The notes under the pieces were generated by a model, which was not told where the DNA came from, made no database searches, and saw nothing but the letters and a program-made list of their open reading frames with translations. Below, in pieces: positions 19,434 to 29,160 of a DNA stretch of 64,000 nt. Numbering within the stretch: position 1 is the stretch's first letter; every line of letters begins with the position of its first letter. The translations under genes were made by a program, and so were the position numbers. Source of the stretch: JACCWP01 sp963785115 (GTDB lineage Bacteria; Actinomycetota; Actinomycetes; Propionibacteriales; Nocardioidaceae). The stretch spans positions 434,001 through 498,000 of the forward strand of contig CAWATY010000031.1 in assembly GCA_963785115.1 (NCBI GenBank), in the 5' to 3' direction.

Positions 19434-20466
19434 GTGCGCGTCGTCGTCACAGGAGCGACCGGCGACATCGGCGCCCGCATGCTTCGTGCACTGAGCCACG
19501 AAGAGCGCCTCAGGCCGACGTAGTCGCCACCGCCAGGCGGGTCCAGCGGCGCCGGGGCCGGGACACCGTACAAGAACTGGCAGTGGCAGGCGCAGGATCT
19601 GCGCCGCGACGACCTTCGACGACCTACTCGAAAGCGCCGATCCCGTCGTGCACCTTGCCTCGGCCTTCCCACGGCGCACGAACCCCGACAGAACCTGGCG
19701 CACAACGTCATCGGCGCCCGACGCCTGCTGGAGATAACAAGGCGTTGCAGCATGGGCCACGTCGTCGCCGCCTCCTCGGTGGGAGCATCCTCGCCGCATC
19801 AGGACCTCGACCCGATAGAGGACAACTGACCACCAACGGCACGTCGGCAAGGACCGTGCGCAGCGGAGAAGGCGTACGTGGACGGACTGCTGGAACAGTT
19901 CGAGAAGGCGGACCCGGACGTCGTCGTTGACCAGGATACGCCTTGCCTTCATCTTTCCAGCAGACCGCGGCGAGCGAGCAGCGCCGCATCTTCGCCGGAC
20001 GACTCGTCCCGCCCCGGCTCGCGATGCAGGCCGCCTCCGTGCTCCTGCCGCTGCCACCGGCTCGCCCTGGAAACCATGCACGCCGACGACGTGGCCACGG
20101 CAGTTGGCCAGCGCGTGCTCGCCGGCGAGCGGCGCCTTCGACCTGGCAGGCGACGACCAGTTGCTCAGCAGCGACGGGGGCTCCACGAGGCCTTCCCAGC
20201 AACCCGGTGGAGATTACAGCCGCGCTCGGCCCGCAGCATCATCGCCGCCGGCTTCGCCTTACAGCGCTTGCGGCGGACCCCCAGCTGCTCGACGCCCCTG
20301 CTCACGGTGCCGATGCTCGGCACCAACCAGGGCCGCAACCAGCTGGGCTCGCAGCCCGGCACACGCAGCCGAGGCGCTGGACGCGCTGCGCACCGAGCTA
20401 CTGGACCAGCCGCGGAGCGCCCACGCCGCCCGCTGCCACCGGTCCGACGAGCGGCCGGCCGGCTGA
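19434..20466 (+). pseudogene. NAD-dependent epimerase/dehydratase, multiple frameshifts
   Basis: GTG 19434 begins VRVVVTGATGDIGARMLRAL, a clear TGATGxIG cofactor motif. Shifting-frame blocks follow: RDTVQELAVAGA, DDLLESADPVVHLASAFP, NVIGARRLLE, GHVVAASSVGASSPHQDLDP, EKAYVDGLLEQFEKADPDVV, TRIRLAFIF, MQAASVLLPLP, TMHADDVATAVGQ and GAFDLAGDDQLLSSDG. The C-terminus reads PSAEALDAL-type repeats ending at 20466. About 340 aa is the normal family size. The substrate is unknown. It converges on the zinc alcohol dehydrogenase, with 17 bp between the stops. Confidence 0.62.
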
Positions 20467-20483
20467 CCGGCACCTCTCGAGCC

Positions 20484-21672
20484 CTACGGCTTGAAGACGA
20501 CCTTGACCATGCCGTCCTCCTTCTTCTGGAACGTCTCGTACGCCTGCGGGCGCCTCGTCGAGCGGCAGGTGGTGGGTGGCGAAGTTGTCGACGCCGAGCG
20601 GGTCGTCGTCGGTCGAGCAGCGGCAGGATGTCGTCGACCCAGCGCTTGACGTTGGCCTGGCCCATCCGCAGCTGGATCTGCTTGTCGAACAGCGTCAGCA
20701 TCGGCAGCGGGTCGGCCATGCCGCCGTACACGCCGCTGAGCGAGATCGTGCCGCCGCGGCGGACGACGTCGATCGCGGTGTACAGCGCGCAGCCGGTCGA
20801 CGCCGGCCGTTCTGCATCATCGGCTGCGGCGAGCGCGTCGGGCAGCAGGCCGGCGAGCTGTGTGCGCGAGCTTGGCGACGGCGAGCCGTGCGCCTCCATG
20901 CCGACGGCGTCGATGACCGAGTCGGCGCCGCGGCCGTCGGTCAGCTCGCGGACGGCGTCGCCGAGGTCGTCGTCGTGCTCGCGCAGGTCGAGGACCTCGA
21001 TGCCGCGGCGCGCGCCCGCTCGAGCCGCTCCGGCACCAGGTCGACGCCGATCACCCGCGCGCCCCGGTGCGGGGCGATGCGGGTGGCCATGTCGCCGATC
21101 GGGCCGAGGCCGAGGACGAGCAGCGGTGCCGCCCTCGGGGACGTCGGCGTACTCGACGGCCTGCCAGGCGGTCGGCAGCACGTCGGAGAGGTACACGAAC
21201 CGCTCGTCCGGCGGGCCGTCGGGCACCTTGATGTGGGTGAACTGCGCCTGCGGCACGCGCAGGTACTCCGCCTGCCCGCCGGGCACCTGCGCCGTACAGC
21301 TTGCGAGTAGCCGAACAGCGCCGCGCCGGTGCCGTGCTCGCGCACCTGGGTGGTCTCGCACTGGGTGTACAGGCCGCTGGTCGCACATGAAGCAGTTGCC
21401 GCAGGAGATCTGGAACGGGATGACGACCCGGTCGCCGACCGGCAGTCGCGTGACGTCGGCGCCGACCTCCTCGACGATGCCCATCGGCTCGTGCCCGAGG
21501 ACGTCGCCGGCGCTCATGAACGGCGCCGAGCACCTCGTACAGGTGCAGGTCCGAGCCGCAGATGTTCGGTGGAGGTGACCCGGATGATCGCGTCGGTCGG
21601 CTCCTCGATCTTGGGGTCGGGGACTTCGTCGACCCGGACGTCGCGGTTGCCGTGCCAGGTGACAGCTCTCAT
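20484..21672 (-). pseudogene. Zinc-dependent alcohol dehydrogenase (formaldehyde/glutathione-independent type), about eight frameshifts
   Basis: ATG 21672 is preceded by GGAGGAGAACGC. Joined frames give a zinc MDR protein of about 395 aa: MRAVTWHGNRDVRVDEVPDP, GADVTRLPVGDRVVIPFQIS, the structural-zinc region CGNCFMCDQ, GQAEYLRVPQAQFTHIKVP, FVYLSDVLPTAWQAVEYADV, the NAD site LLVLGLGPIGDMATRIA, GVDLVPERLERARA, VRELTDGRGADSVIDAVGME, and VRRGGTISLSGVYGG followed by ADPLPMLTLFDKQIQLRMGQ. The protein sequence is otherwise that of an intact enzyme, so indel errors are the likeliest cause. Such enzymes oxidise aldehydes or alcohols. It is divergent from the sigma factor gene. Confidence 0.75.
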
Positions 21673-21857
21673 GCGTTCTCCTCCAGGTGACGTGCTCGGC
21701 ACGGCCCCGTACCCGTCCGCGCCGCTCGCAAACGACGAGGTCGACGAGCGCGACCGTCGTTCTGGGGTTGTGTCACCGCCCCCGTCATGCTTACCTTTCC
21801 GCCAAGTGGTCAAGAGGTCCGCCACGTCTGCTCTGTCTACCCCGGAGAGGCGTCGGC

Positions 21858-22674
21858 GTGCGTGACACCCGGACCCACCCATCCCCCGCGACCCCCGAGA
21901 CGCCTGCCGTCGAGTCGCGCTCTGAGCAGACGGCTCGACTGCTCGACCTCGCGGCGGAGTCGACCGGCGCCGCTCGTGCGCAGCTCCTCGACCGGGTGGT
22001 CGAGCTGAACCTCGGGGTGGCGCGCGCCGTCGCCCAGCGCTTCCGTGGCCGCGGCGAGCCGCTCGAGGACCTCGAGCAGGTCGCGGCCCTCGGCCTGGTG
22101 AAGGCCGTCCGGCTGTTCGCCCCCGAACCGGGGCAAGGACTTCCTCAGCTACGCGGTACCCACGATCCGCGGCGAGGTGAAGCGGCACTTCCGCGACCAC
22201 GCCTGGACGGTCCGTCCACCGCGCCGGATCCAGGAGCTGCAGCCGCGCATCGCGCGGGCGAGCGAAGAGCTGACGACCCGGCTGAACCGGTCACCCCGGC
22301 CCGACGAGGTGGCCGCCGTCCTCGGGGTGTCCACCGACGAGGTCATCGAGGCACTGACCTGCGACGGCTGCTTTCACTCCACGTCCCTTGACGTACGGCC
22401 CACCGGGTCCGCGCCGGACAGCGCGACCTCGCTGCACGCCGTCCTGGGTCATCCGGACGCGGGCTTCGCGCTGACCGAGCTGCGGGCCGCGCTGGCGCCG
22501 GCGCTGGTGGCGCTCTCGGACCGGGACCGGCACATCCTGGCCCGGCGCGTCGACGACGGGTGGACGCAGCAGGAGATCGCCGACGAGCTAGGGGTGTCGC
22601 AGATGCAGGTCTCCCGCGTCCTCGCCCGGATCAGGGCCCGGCTCGCACGAGCCACCCAGGACGCGGTCGCCTGA
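21858..22674 (+). CDS. SigB/SigF-family RNA polymerase sigma factor, one frameshift
   Basis: About 271 aa from GTG 21858, 7 bp after GGAGAGG, with one frame change near 22130. Region 2 reads LNLGVARAVAQRFRGRGEPLEDLEQVAALGLVKAV, split by the indel from DFLSYAVPTIRGEVKRHFRDHAW. Region 3 has VRPPRRIQELQPRI. Region 4 ends LSDRDRHILARRV, GWTQQEIADELGVSQMQVSR. This is the stress/sporulation sigma group normally held by an anti-sigma factor, none of which is encoded nearby. Two GAF-domain regulators follow on the same strand, the first 36 bp downstream, suggesting a stress-signalling unit. Confidence 0.85.
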
Positions 22675-22710
22675 GTCGGCGGACGCGTAAGTCTGCGCCG
22701 GCGATCACTG

Positions 22711-23359
22711 ATGGACACCGATGACCGGCACCCTCCCCAGATGGCCGACACCTTCGCGGCCGTCCACTCCCTGGTGCTCAACACCTCGACGATCGACGAC
22801 TTCCTCGGCGAGCTGGCCGTTCTCGCAGCAGAGATCGTCGACCCGGCGGCCTCCTGCGGGATCACCGCCTACCGCGACGGCGAGGCCACGACCGTCGCCT
22901 CCAGCGACAAGCGGGGCCACCGAGGTCGACGACGAGCAGTACGAGACCGACGAGGGGCCTTGTCTCACGACGCTCGACACCGGTGAGGTGGTGCTGGTGC
23001 CGGACATGGCCACCGAGCACCGCTGGCCCAGGTACCGGGAGCGCGCGGTGCTGCACGAGGTGCAGTCCTCGCTCAGCATCCCGCTGATCGTCCGGAACAA
23101 GGTCGAGGGGGCACTCAACCTCTACGGATACCGGCCGCACGCCTTCGACGGCGACCAGCAACGCCATGTCGAGGTGTTCGCCGCCCAGGCGTCGACCGCC
23201 CGCACCCTGATGACCCGGCACGTCCGGCAGACGCAGCTGAGCGAGCAGCTCGAGCAGGCGTTGCGGTCACGCAGCACCATCGACCACGCCATCGGCGATC
23301 CGCCGGTCGTAACTCGGTCTCGACCTGCGCAGTCAGGCGCTCAGGTCCGGGCTGATTGA
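22711..23359 (+). CDS. GAF-domain regulator with truncated ANTAR domain, one frameshift
   Basis: About 215 aa from ATG 22711 with one frameshift near 22915. The GAF domain shows ITAYRDGEATTVASSD, YETDEGPCLTTLDTGEVVLV, WPRYRERAVLHEVQSSLSIP and VEGALNLYGYRPHAFDGD. A linker helix QLSEQLEQALRSRSTIDHAIG then begins an ANTAR domain in the usual way. The rest of the ANTAR three-helix RNA-binding domain is absent: 20 unrelated residues follow and the frame stops. GAF-ANTAR proteins normally antiterminate transcription in response to a signal. Without ANTAR this one could only sense or dimerise. It follows the sigma gene. Confidence 0.75.
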
Positions 23360-23466
23360 CCCGGCGCGCTCCGCTGGGTACGGAGGGGGCACCCGCAGGC
23401 CAGGACGGCGCCTCCCACCCGCCCGCCTGACAGCACAGGGGGCGGGCGAGACAGAGGACGTTCGCG

Positions 23467-24168
23467 GTGGAACCAACGGACATGACGCGTCGGCTGCTCG
23501 ACCTGCTGCGCGCCGGCGCCGACGACGATCGGCTCGAGACGTGGCTCGCCAACAAGGCGCGGACCGTCGTCGAGCTGGTCCCCGAGTGCGTCGGCATCAC
23601 GATCGCCTTGGTGGACGAACAGCAGACGACGTTCACCTACCTGGCCACGTCGGCGGAGCTGGGAGTCGTCGACGGCGCCCAGTACTTGGCCGGTGGACCC
23701 TGCGAGCAGGCAGTGCGCGAGGGCAATGAGCTGCACGCCGACCTGCTGGGTGAGGAGGCCTGGCACTTCGCGGCGCTCGCGGGGGCGGCGGTCGGCGTCC
23801 GCAGCACCTTGTCGCTCCCGCTCCGCGCACGCGCGCGCATCGCAGGCAGCGTCAATCTGTACGGCGCGGGGATGAACACCTTTGCCGGCAACGTGGCCGA
23901 CCTGGCGCGCATCTTCGGGGCGGTCGCGGAGGACGCCGTCGCCAACGCCGACCTGTCGATGAGCGGCGTCGACCGTGCCCAGCACTCGGCGCGCGAGGTG
24001 GAGGACGCCAGCCGGATCGACGTCGCCGTCGGCTACGTCGCGGCGCGCCAGCAGATGTCGGTCGACGAGGCGCGCCGTCGGCTGCAGGACGCCGCCGACC
24101 GCGCCGGTGTCCCGGCCGCAGCCCTCGCGCGGGCCATCGTGGGAGGTCAGACCGGACGCGAGGGCTGA
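23467..24168 (+). CDS. GAF-ANTAR antiterminator-type regulator
   Basis: 233 aa from GTG 23467, with an alternative ATG at 23482. Residues about 20-165 form a GAF domain (VVELVPECVGITIALVDEQQ, YLAGGPCEQAVREGNELHAD, SLPLRARARIAGSVNLYG). The C-terminal ANTAR domain is complete: SAREVEDASRIDVAVGYVAA followed by RQQMSVDEARRRLQDAADRA and AALARAIV. ANTAR domains bind paired RNA hairpins to prevent termination. The intact frame contrasts with its truncated neighbour upstream. The gene overlaps the convergent acetate kinase by 22 bp. Confidence 0.85.
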   Translation: MEPTDMTRRLLDLLRAGADDDRLETWLANKARTVVELVPECVGITIALVDEQQTTFTYLATSAELGVVDGAQYLAGGPCEQAVREGNELHADLLGEEAWHFAALAGAAVGVRSTLSLPLRARARIAGSVNLYGAGMNTFAGNVADLARIFGAVAEDAVANADLSMSGVDRAQHSAREVEDASRIDVAVGYVAARQQMSVDEARRRLQDAADRAGVPAAALARAIVGGQTGREG

Positions 24169-25391
24169 GCAAGCAGCTCGCGGACGTGTCGCGCGATCTC
24201 CGCGGCCTCGTCGGTCGGCACGACCAGGACCGCGACCGGTCCGTCGGCCTCGATGCGGCAGGGGCGGTCGGGGCCGACCGCCGCGGCGTTGGCCTCGGGG
24301 TCGACGGTCAGCCCCAGATGCCCCATCGGCTCGATCACCTCTCGGCGCAGGTCGGCGTCGTTCTCGCCGACCCCGGCGGTGAACACCACCGCGTGCAGAC
24401 CGGGGACGACCGCGAGGTAGCTGCCGATCAGCGTGCGCAGCCGGTAGGCGTAGACGTCCAGTGCCAGCCGTGCCGCGGGGTCACCCTCCCGCGCCCGCTG
24501 CCGAACCGTGCGCAGGTCGTTGTCGCCGCACATCCCGCGCAACCCGCTGCGGTGCCAGAGCATCGCGTCCACCTCGTCGACGTCGCCGACGCCCGCGCGG
24601 ACCAGGTACGCGACCGCGGCGGCGTCGATGTCGCCGCTGCGACTCCCCATCACCGCGCCGCTGAGCGGCGTCAGACCCATCGACGTGTCGACGCTGCGCC
24701 CGTCCAGGACCGCGGTGACCGAGACACCGTTGCCGACGTGGCACACGATCAGCCGGACCGAGTCCGGCGACACCCCGAGCTCCCCGGCGGCCAGGCGGGT
24801 CACGTACGCGACGCTCGTGCCCTGGAAGCCCCACTTGCGCAGGCTGTGCCGCTCGGCCAGATCGGTCGGCACCGCGTAGCTGCGCGCCACCGCCGGCAGC
24901 GTGGAGTGGAAGGCGGTGTCGAAGACGGCGACGTGCGGCACGTCGGGGTAGGCCGCCCGCATCGCCTGCAAGCCGGCGAGGTTGGCGGGGTTGTGCAAAG
25001 GAGCGAGTACGGCGAGCCGGTCGATCTCGGCCTCGACCTCGTCGTCGACCAGCACCGGGTCGCGGTACCGGTCCGCGCCGTGGACCACCCGGTGCCCCAC
25101 CGCGCCGAGCCGGTCCAGCGACGGTCCGTGCTGGGACAGGACTTCCCGCATCAACGCCAGCGCCGCCGGGTGGTCGGCAACCTCGCGGTCCACCACCACC
25201 GGCTCACGGCCGGGCAGCGTGTGCACCACCCGGCTGCCCGCCCCGCCGATCCGCTCCACCACGCCCGAGGCCAGTCGTCCGCTTCCCGGATGCTGCGCGT
25301 CGCCCGGGTCGACGACGTCGTACTTCAGCGATGACGAGCCGCTGTTCACCACGAGCACGACCGGACCGGCCGTTCGGTGCGCATCGTCCAC
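24147..25391 (-). CDS. ackA: Acetate kinase-family protein with altered active-site histidine motif
   Basis: 414 aa, full family length. Acetate kinase interconverts acetate + ATP and acetyl phosphate + ADP. Motifs present are the phosphate-binding VVNSGSSSLKYDV with N16, VGHRVVHGADRY, LAPLHNPANLAGL, HVGNGVSVTAV, TPLSGAVMGSRSGDID with R251, and FTAGVGENDADLRREV. The usual GFHGTSH block reads GFQGTSV (residues 188-194), so both conserved histidines are replaced by Q190 and V194. These correspond to histidines studied in the Methanosarcina enzyme. No phosphotransacetylase or phosphoketolase lies in the window. It follows the CYTH-CHAD gene on the same strand, 28 bp away. Confidence 0.85.
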   Translation of the reverse strand: MDDAHRTAGPVVLVVNSGSSSLKYDVVDPGDAQHPGSGRLASGVVERIGGAGSRVVHTLPGREPVVVDREVADHPAALALMREVLSQHGPSLDRLGAVGHRVVHGADRYRDPVLVDDEVEAEIDRLAVLAPLHNPANLAGLQAMRAAYPDVPHVAVFDTAFHSTLPAVARSYAVPTDLAERHSLRKWGFQGTSVAYVTRLAAGELGVSPDSVRLIVCHVGNGVSVTAVLDGRSVDTSMGLTPLSGAVMGSRSGDIDAAAVAYLVRAGVGDVDEVDAMLWHRSGLRGMCGDNDLRTVRQRAREGDPAARLALDVYAYRLRTLIGSYLAVVPGLHAVVFTAGVGENDADLRREVIEPMGHLGLTVDPEANAAAVGPDRPCRIEADGPVAVLVVPTDEAAEIARHVRELLAQPSRPV

Positions 25392-25419
25392 GACTGACCT
25401 CCCAGCGTGCGTCGGCTGC

Positions 25420-26923
25420 TCAGCCGAGCCAGTCGGCGGCCTTGGACGAACCCAGCCGCTCGAGGTCGGCGTCCGCCTGCTGCATCAGCTGCCGGATCCG
25501 GATGTCCTGCTGCGCCTGGAGCCGGCCCAGCTCGAAGCCGGCATCCCGCGCCGCGGCGCTCGTGCCCAGCGAGGGCAACAGCTCGGCGAGCGTGCGCTGC
25601 AGCAGCAGCGCGTCCTGCCGGTCACCGAGCGTCTCGGACAACGCCTTCGCCCGCTGGCGCAACCGGTGAGCGTCCTTGCCGAGGACCGGCTCGGCGACCT
25701 CGCACGCGTACCGCAGCCTCTTGACCGCCTTCCGCACGTCGTGCGCGGCGTCCCCGGACGCGCCCACGAAAGCCCCCGACCAGCGTCCGCTCACCCGCTT
25801 GTGCGCGCGTTGGACGCCGCGGCGCAGCTCGCGCTTGGCCGAGCGAGCGGCCCGGCCGCGGAACGGTGGCGCCTTGACGAGGTCCGCCAGGTCGTCGAGC
25901 AGGGCGAGGTAGTCGTCGGACTCGAGCAGCTCCGCCACCGTGGCGGCCCGCGTGCGCCGTCGCCGGGCCAGCTCGCGACGCACCTGCCGCACCGCGGTCG
26001 GGTCGACGTTCCAGGGCGAGTCCGGGTCCTCGGCGTCGGCCAGCAGGTTGTCGACCACCTGCAGGTCGCGGGACACCGACAGCTCGCGGCCCCACCAGCG
26101 CAAGCCGTCCTCGACCGCGGCCGTCGCGCCGGAGCGGAACAGCCTGCGGTACGCCGCCAGCGCACTGCGCAACCGGCGCAACGTCGTTCGCATCCGGTGC
26201 ACGGCATCGGGCTGGTCGGCGCGCAGCCGCACGTCGTAGCGCAGCAGCCGGCCGTGCACCTCCGCCAGGTAGGCCTGCACGACCTCACCCGCGGTGGACT
26301 TCTTGGTCAGCGTGGGCGTGGCCGACACCAGGTCGCCCAGCGCCCGCCGCAGCTTGGAGGGCACGTCGGACTCCACCGCACCGTGGGCGACGAGCCGCTG
26401 CGCCACCTGGTCGAGGAGCTCCCGGTCGCCCTCGACCAGCTCCACCTCGATCTCGTGCCAGTCCTCCTCGGCGTCGTCGACGAGCCGGGTGGCCACCACG
26501 CTGTCCCGCGCCACCTCGGCGAGCACGGCGCCCGACTCGTCCAGCAGGTGCACCCGCCGGCGCTGGGTCCGCACCTCGGCGACCGGCGTGAGCGGCGCCG
26601 TCCGCACCACTCCACGGACCAGAGCGGCGCACGCCGGCCGGCACCCGTTCGGTCCGCGTGGGCGGCCTCCGCAGCTCGAGCCGGGCGCGTCCCGTCCCGA
26701 CCTTGACCTGCCACCCGTCGTCGTCGCCACCGTCGCGGCGGCGAAGCGTCACGCCGGCGTGGACCAGGCGGAGGTCCTCGGTGTCGTGGTACGTCGCAGT
26801 CAGGGTCAGCTCGTCGACCTCGCGGACCTCGGCCACCGGGCCGACCACGAGGTCGGGCAGCCCGGTCGCCGTGTCGGCGAGGAACGTCCGCTCGACCTCC
26901 AGATGCGTCTCCGGTGCCGGCAT
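25420..26923 (-). CDS. CYTH and CHAD domain protein (polyphosphate/organic phosphate related), one frameshift
   Basis: About 500 aa from ATG 26923 with one frameshift near 26635. The N-terminal CYTH domain begins HLEVERTFLADT and shows the EXEXK-like HLEVER plus LTATYHDTEDLRLVHAGVTL, GGDDDGWQVKVGTGRARLEL and EIEVELVEGDRELL. The C-terminal CHAD domain is helical and rich in Arg/Lys/His: DAVHRMRTTLRRLRSALAAY, SRDLQVVDNLLADAED, AAHDVRKAVKRLRYACEVAE and LSETLGDRQDALLLQRTLAE. CYTH enzymes act on triphosphates and CHAD binds polyphosphate. Its exact substrate is not known. It precedes acetate kinase on the same strand. Confidence 0.88.
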
Positions 26924-27053
26924 CCGGCGATCCTGGCACGCACAGGTGAACGACCCGGCGACCGGTCTCCCCTGTCGGTCATCATGCGCATCCCCCGTTC
27001 GGTCGGCGGCCGGTCGAACCGGCCCGCCGACCCCTACGTTGAGAGCACCAGCG

Positions 27054-27206
27054 GTGTCCACCACCGTGGCAGACGACGGGCAGCGCGACTGCCTGCTGCG
27101 GCTCGGCTTCGACGCCGCGCAGGGCTACCTGTTCAGCCCGGCCCTGGCGGCGCGCGCGATGCGGGACTTCCGCGCCTTCCGTGGCGAGACCCGCGACCCC
27201 TGGTGA
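27054..27206 (+). pseudogene. C-terminal fragment of an EAL-domain protein
   Basis: Fifty residues from GTG 27054 read GQRDCLLRLGFDAAQGYLFS and PALAARAMRDF, the standard last helix and strand of an EAL c-di-GMP phosphodiesterase domain. No EAL catalytic part precedes it in any frame. The upstream DNA is instead the promoter side of the CYTH-CHAD gene. This looks like a deletion remnant. It overlaps the 3' end of the convergent membrane protein gene by 74 bp. Confidence 0.65.
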
Positions 27207-27706
27207 CGGCCGGATCCCGGTCCGGCTGACTGCTGGCCCGCGTCCTCGCACGGCGGAGCCGGACGGCGTAGATGAGCGCGCTGAGCAGGAATATGGCGGC
27301 GGTCAGGAGGAGCCAGCGCCCAAGGAAAGGTTGCTGGGTCTGCCCGGTTGCGGCTGGTAGGTGAGGCCCCTGATGGATGATCCCGGGGAAGAACAGCAGG
27401 AACGTCAACCCCGTCGCCAGCGCGGAACGCGGAGGTAATTCAGCGGCGACACGGCGGCGGCTCGGCGTCGCGGCGCAGCGACGCCGACCAGAGCGGTCGG
27501 CGAGCGCGTAGAGCGGAAACAGGACGAGGTCGTGGGCGATGACCGCGGCGAGAAACCAGACCGGGATCGACTGCCACCACACGTTGTGGTCCCACAGCTC
27601 GTGCGGTCCGAGCACCAGACACGTATCCAGCCAGAGCAGCGCGACCGTACCCGAGCAGATGCAACGGATGCCCGCCGTAGAAGGCGAGAAGCGGCCGACG
27701 GCGCAT
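27133..27706 (-). CDS. Small polytopic membrane protein paired with the molybdenum enzyme, one or more frameshifts
   Basis: About 190 aa. ATG 27706 follows the molybdenum enzyme TGA after a single base. The start MRRRPLLAFYGGHPLHLL is in one frame. The rest is in another, with ALLWLDTCLVLGPHELWDHN, VWWQSIPVWFLAAVIAHDLV then LFPLYALADR, ALATGLTFLLFFPGIIHQGP and FLGRWLLLTAAIFLLSALIY. That gives three or four membrane segments. Similar small membrane proteins accompany this molybdopterin enzyme type in actinomycetes as I recall, with no assigned role. The Arg-rich tail continues to 27133 and overlaps an EAL fragment on the other strand. Confidence 0.6.
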
Positions 27707-27707
27707 C

Positions 27708-29019
27708 TCAGGCCTCCCGAATTCGATCGAGGCGACCCACTTGGTGTTGTGCACACCGGGCAGCGCGGGCACGATGATGCGTGCGGATAACCGTGATCCA
27801 TCGACAGGTCGACGCCGTTGACCCGAAGGGCCAGCAGCGCGTCGGGATTGCCGACCTGGTTGGCCTGCAGCGTGGCGTGGTTGAAGCCGCCGAGCGCTCC
27901 AGCGAGCGGACGTGGCCCGGTCGGGCTGGCGACGCCCGGCCAGCGCGGCCAGGTCGCGGAGCCGCACGCCGCTCCACGTCTGCGGTCGTCGACCACCCCT
28001 CGACGCAGGCGATCGGCAGCTCGGCGGTGTGCTGCGGCAGCGCTTCCAGAGCGGCGCGGTCCAGCGGCATCGGTGCCCGCCGCCCGTCGCGCACGAGCCG
28101 CCAGTCGGCGCCGACGTCGGACGGCCGTGATCCCGGCGGCCGCCGCGGTCCGGTTGACCTGGAAGTCGTTCGGGCCGTCGCCGCGCGTCCGCCCGCGCGG
28201 CAGCAGCAGCGCCGCGCGGCGGGTGAAGCCGCCGAGCGTCTGCCCGGCGGTGAGCACCGCGACGAACACTGCGCCGCCGCCGACCAGCGCCAGCGCCCCG
28301 CGGCGGCTCATCGTCGGCGCGGCGGGTCGGCGGCGACCAGCCCGTCGACGTCCGGCGGCTCGGGTCGGGTGTCGGCGCGCGAGGTGCGCAGCACCGGCCG
28401 CAGCGACCGGGACCGCAGACCGCGCGACCATCTTCGGCAACTTGACGGCACGTGCATGACGAAACCGGCGATGAAGACCCACGCCCCGAAGTAGTGCGCG
28501 GTGTAGAAGCTGAACCCGAAGATGTAGTCGTACTGGATGTTGAGCACGCCGGTGGCGATCTCGAACAGGATCGCCGCCGACCAGCATCAGCAGCGACAGC
28601 CGCTCCAGCAGCTGCGCGATCGACCGGACCGGCGGCCAGGCGAACAGCCGGGGAATGACCGACCAGAGCTTGGCCAGCACCACCGGGATGATGACCAGAC
28701 CCAGCCCGACGTGCAGACCCTGGGTGAGCCGGTACAGCCACGAGGGCCGGGTCGGCCAGTCGAAGGTGGGCAGCTTGAGCCATCCCACATCGGGGGGCAT
28801 GGCCTGACCGAACTGCGGACCGTACGCGATGTAGGACAGCAATCCCGTCACGATCACTACGGGCAGCCCGACAAGCAGCACCGAGCCGAACACGGACGTC
28901 AGCCAGGGCCCTCGCAACGGACTTCGCCACCGCTGCAGCAGGGCGATCCGGGCGGGCGGTGCCGCTCCAACGCACGCCACAGCCGGCTCGGGGCGGCGGT
29001 CGCGCGGGGTCTCGCTCAT
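27708..29019 (-). pseudogene. Membrane-anchored molybdopterin-dependent oxidoreductase (sulfite oxidase/MsrP fold), several frameshifts
   Basis: About 435 aa from ATG 29019 across about six frame changes. The first ~200 residues form a cytochrome b561-like membrane part: PWLTSVFGSVLLVGLPVVIV, LYRLTQGLHVGLGLVIIPVV, NIQYDYIFGFSFYTAHYFGA then WVFIAGFVMHV, with histidines that could hold heme. A twin-Arg-like MSRRGALALVGGGAVFVAVL helix precedes the catalytic domain. The molybdenum-ligating cysteine is in LPIACVEGWSTTADW, followed by GVRLRDLAALAG, MDHGYPARIIVPALPG and NTKWVASIEF. The domain would sit outside the membrane. The substrate is unknown. The gene is coupled to the small membrane protein downstream and divergent from the GGDEF-EAL gene. 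Confidence 0.72.
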
Positions 29020-29160
29020 GGCGTCCCCATTGTGCGCCCGAAAATAGCCATTGGCGCCCGGTACAACCGCCGATCTCCCTAAGATGGTCGCCGCGTGCTA
29101 TGGAATTCCCCCGCTCCCTACAACCAGATACTGCGGCGGGTATCACAACGCTTGTCTGAG

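Noticed and set aside
29127..29144. GATAC-N8-GTATC inverted repeat and GGGTAT upstream of the GGDEF-EAL gene
   Set aside because: Short arms and no matching -35; could be a SigF-type -10 or a binding site, but too weak to annotate.
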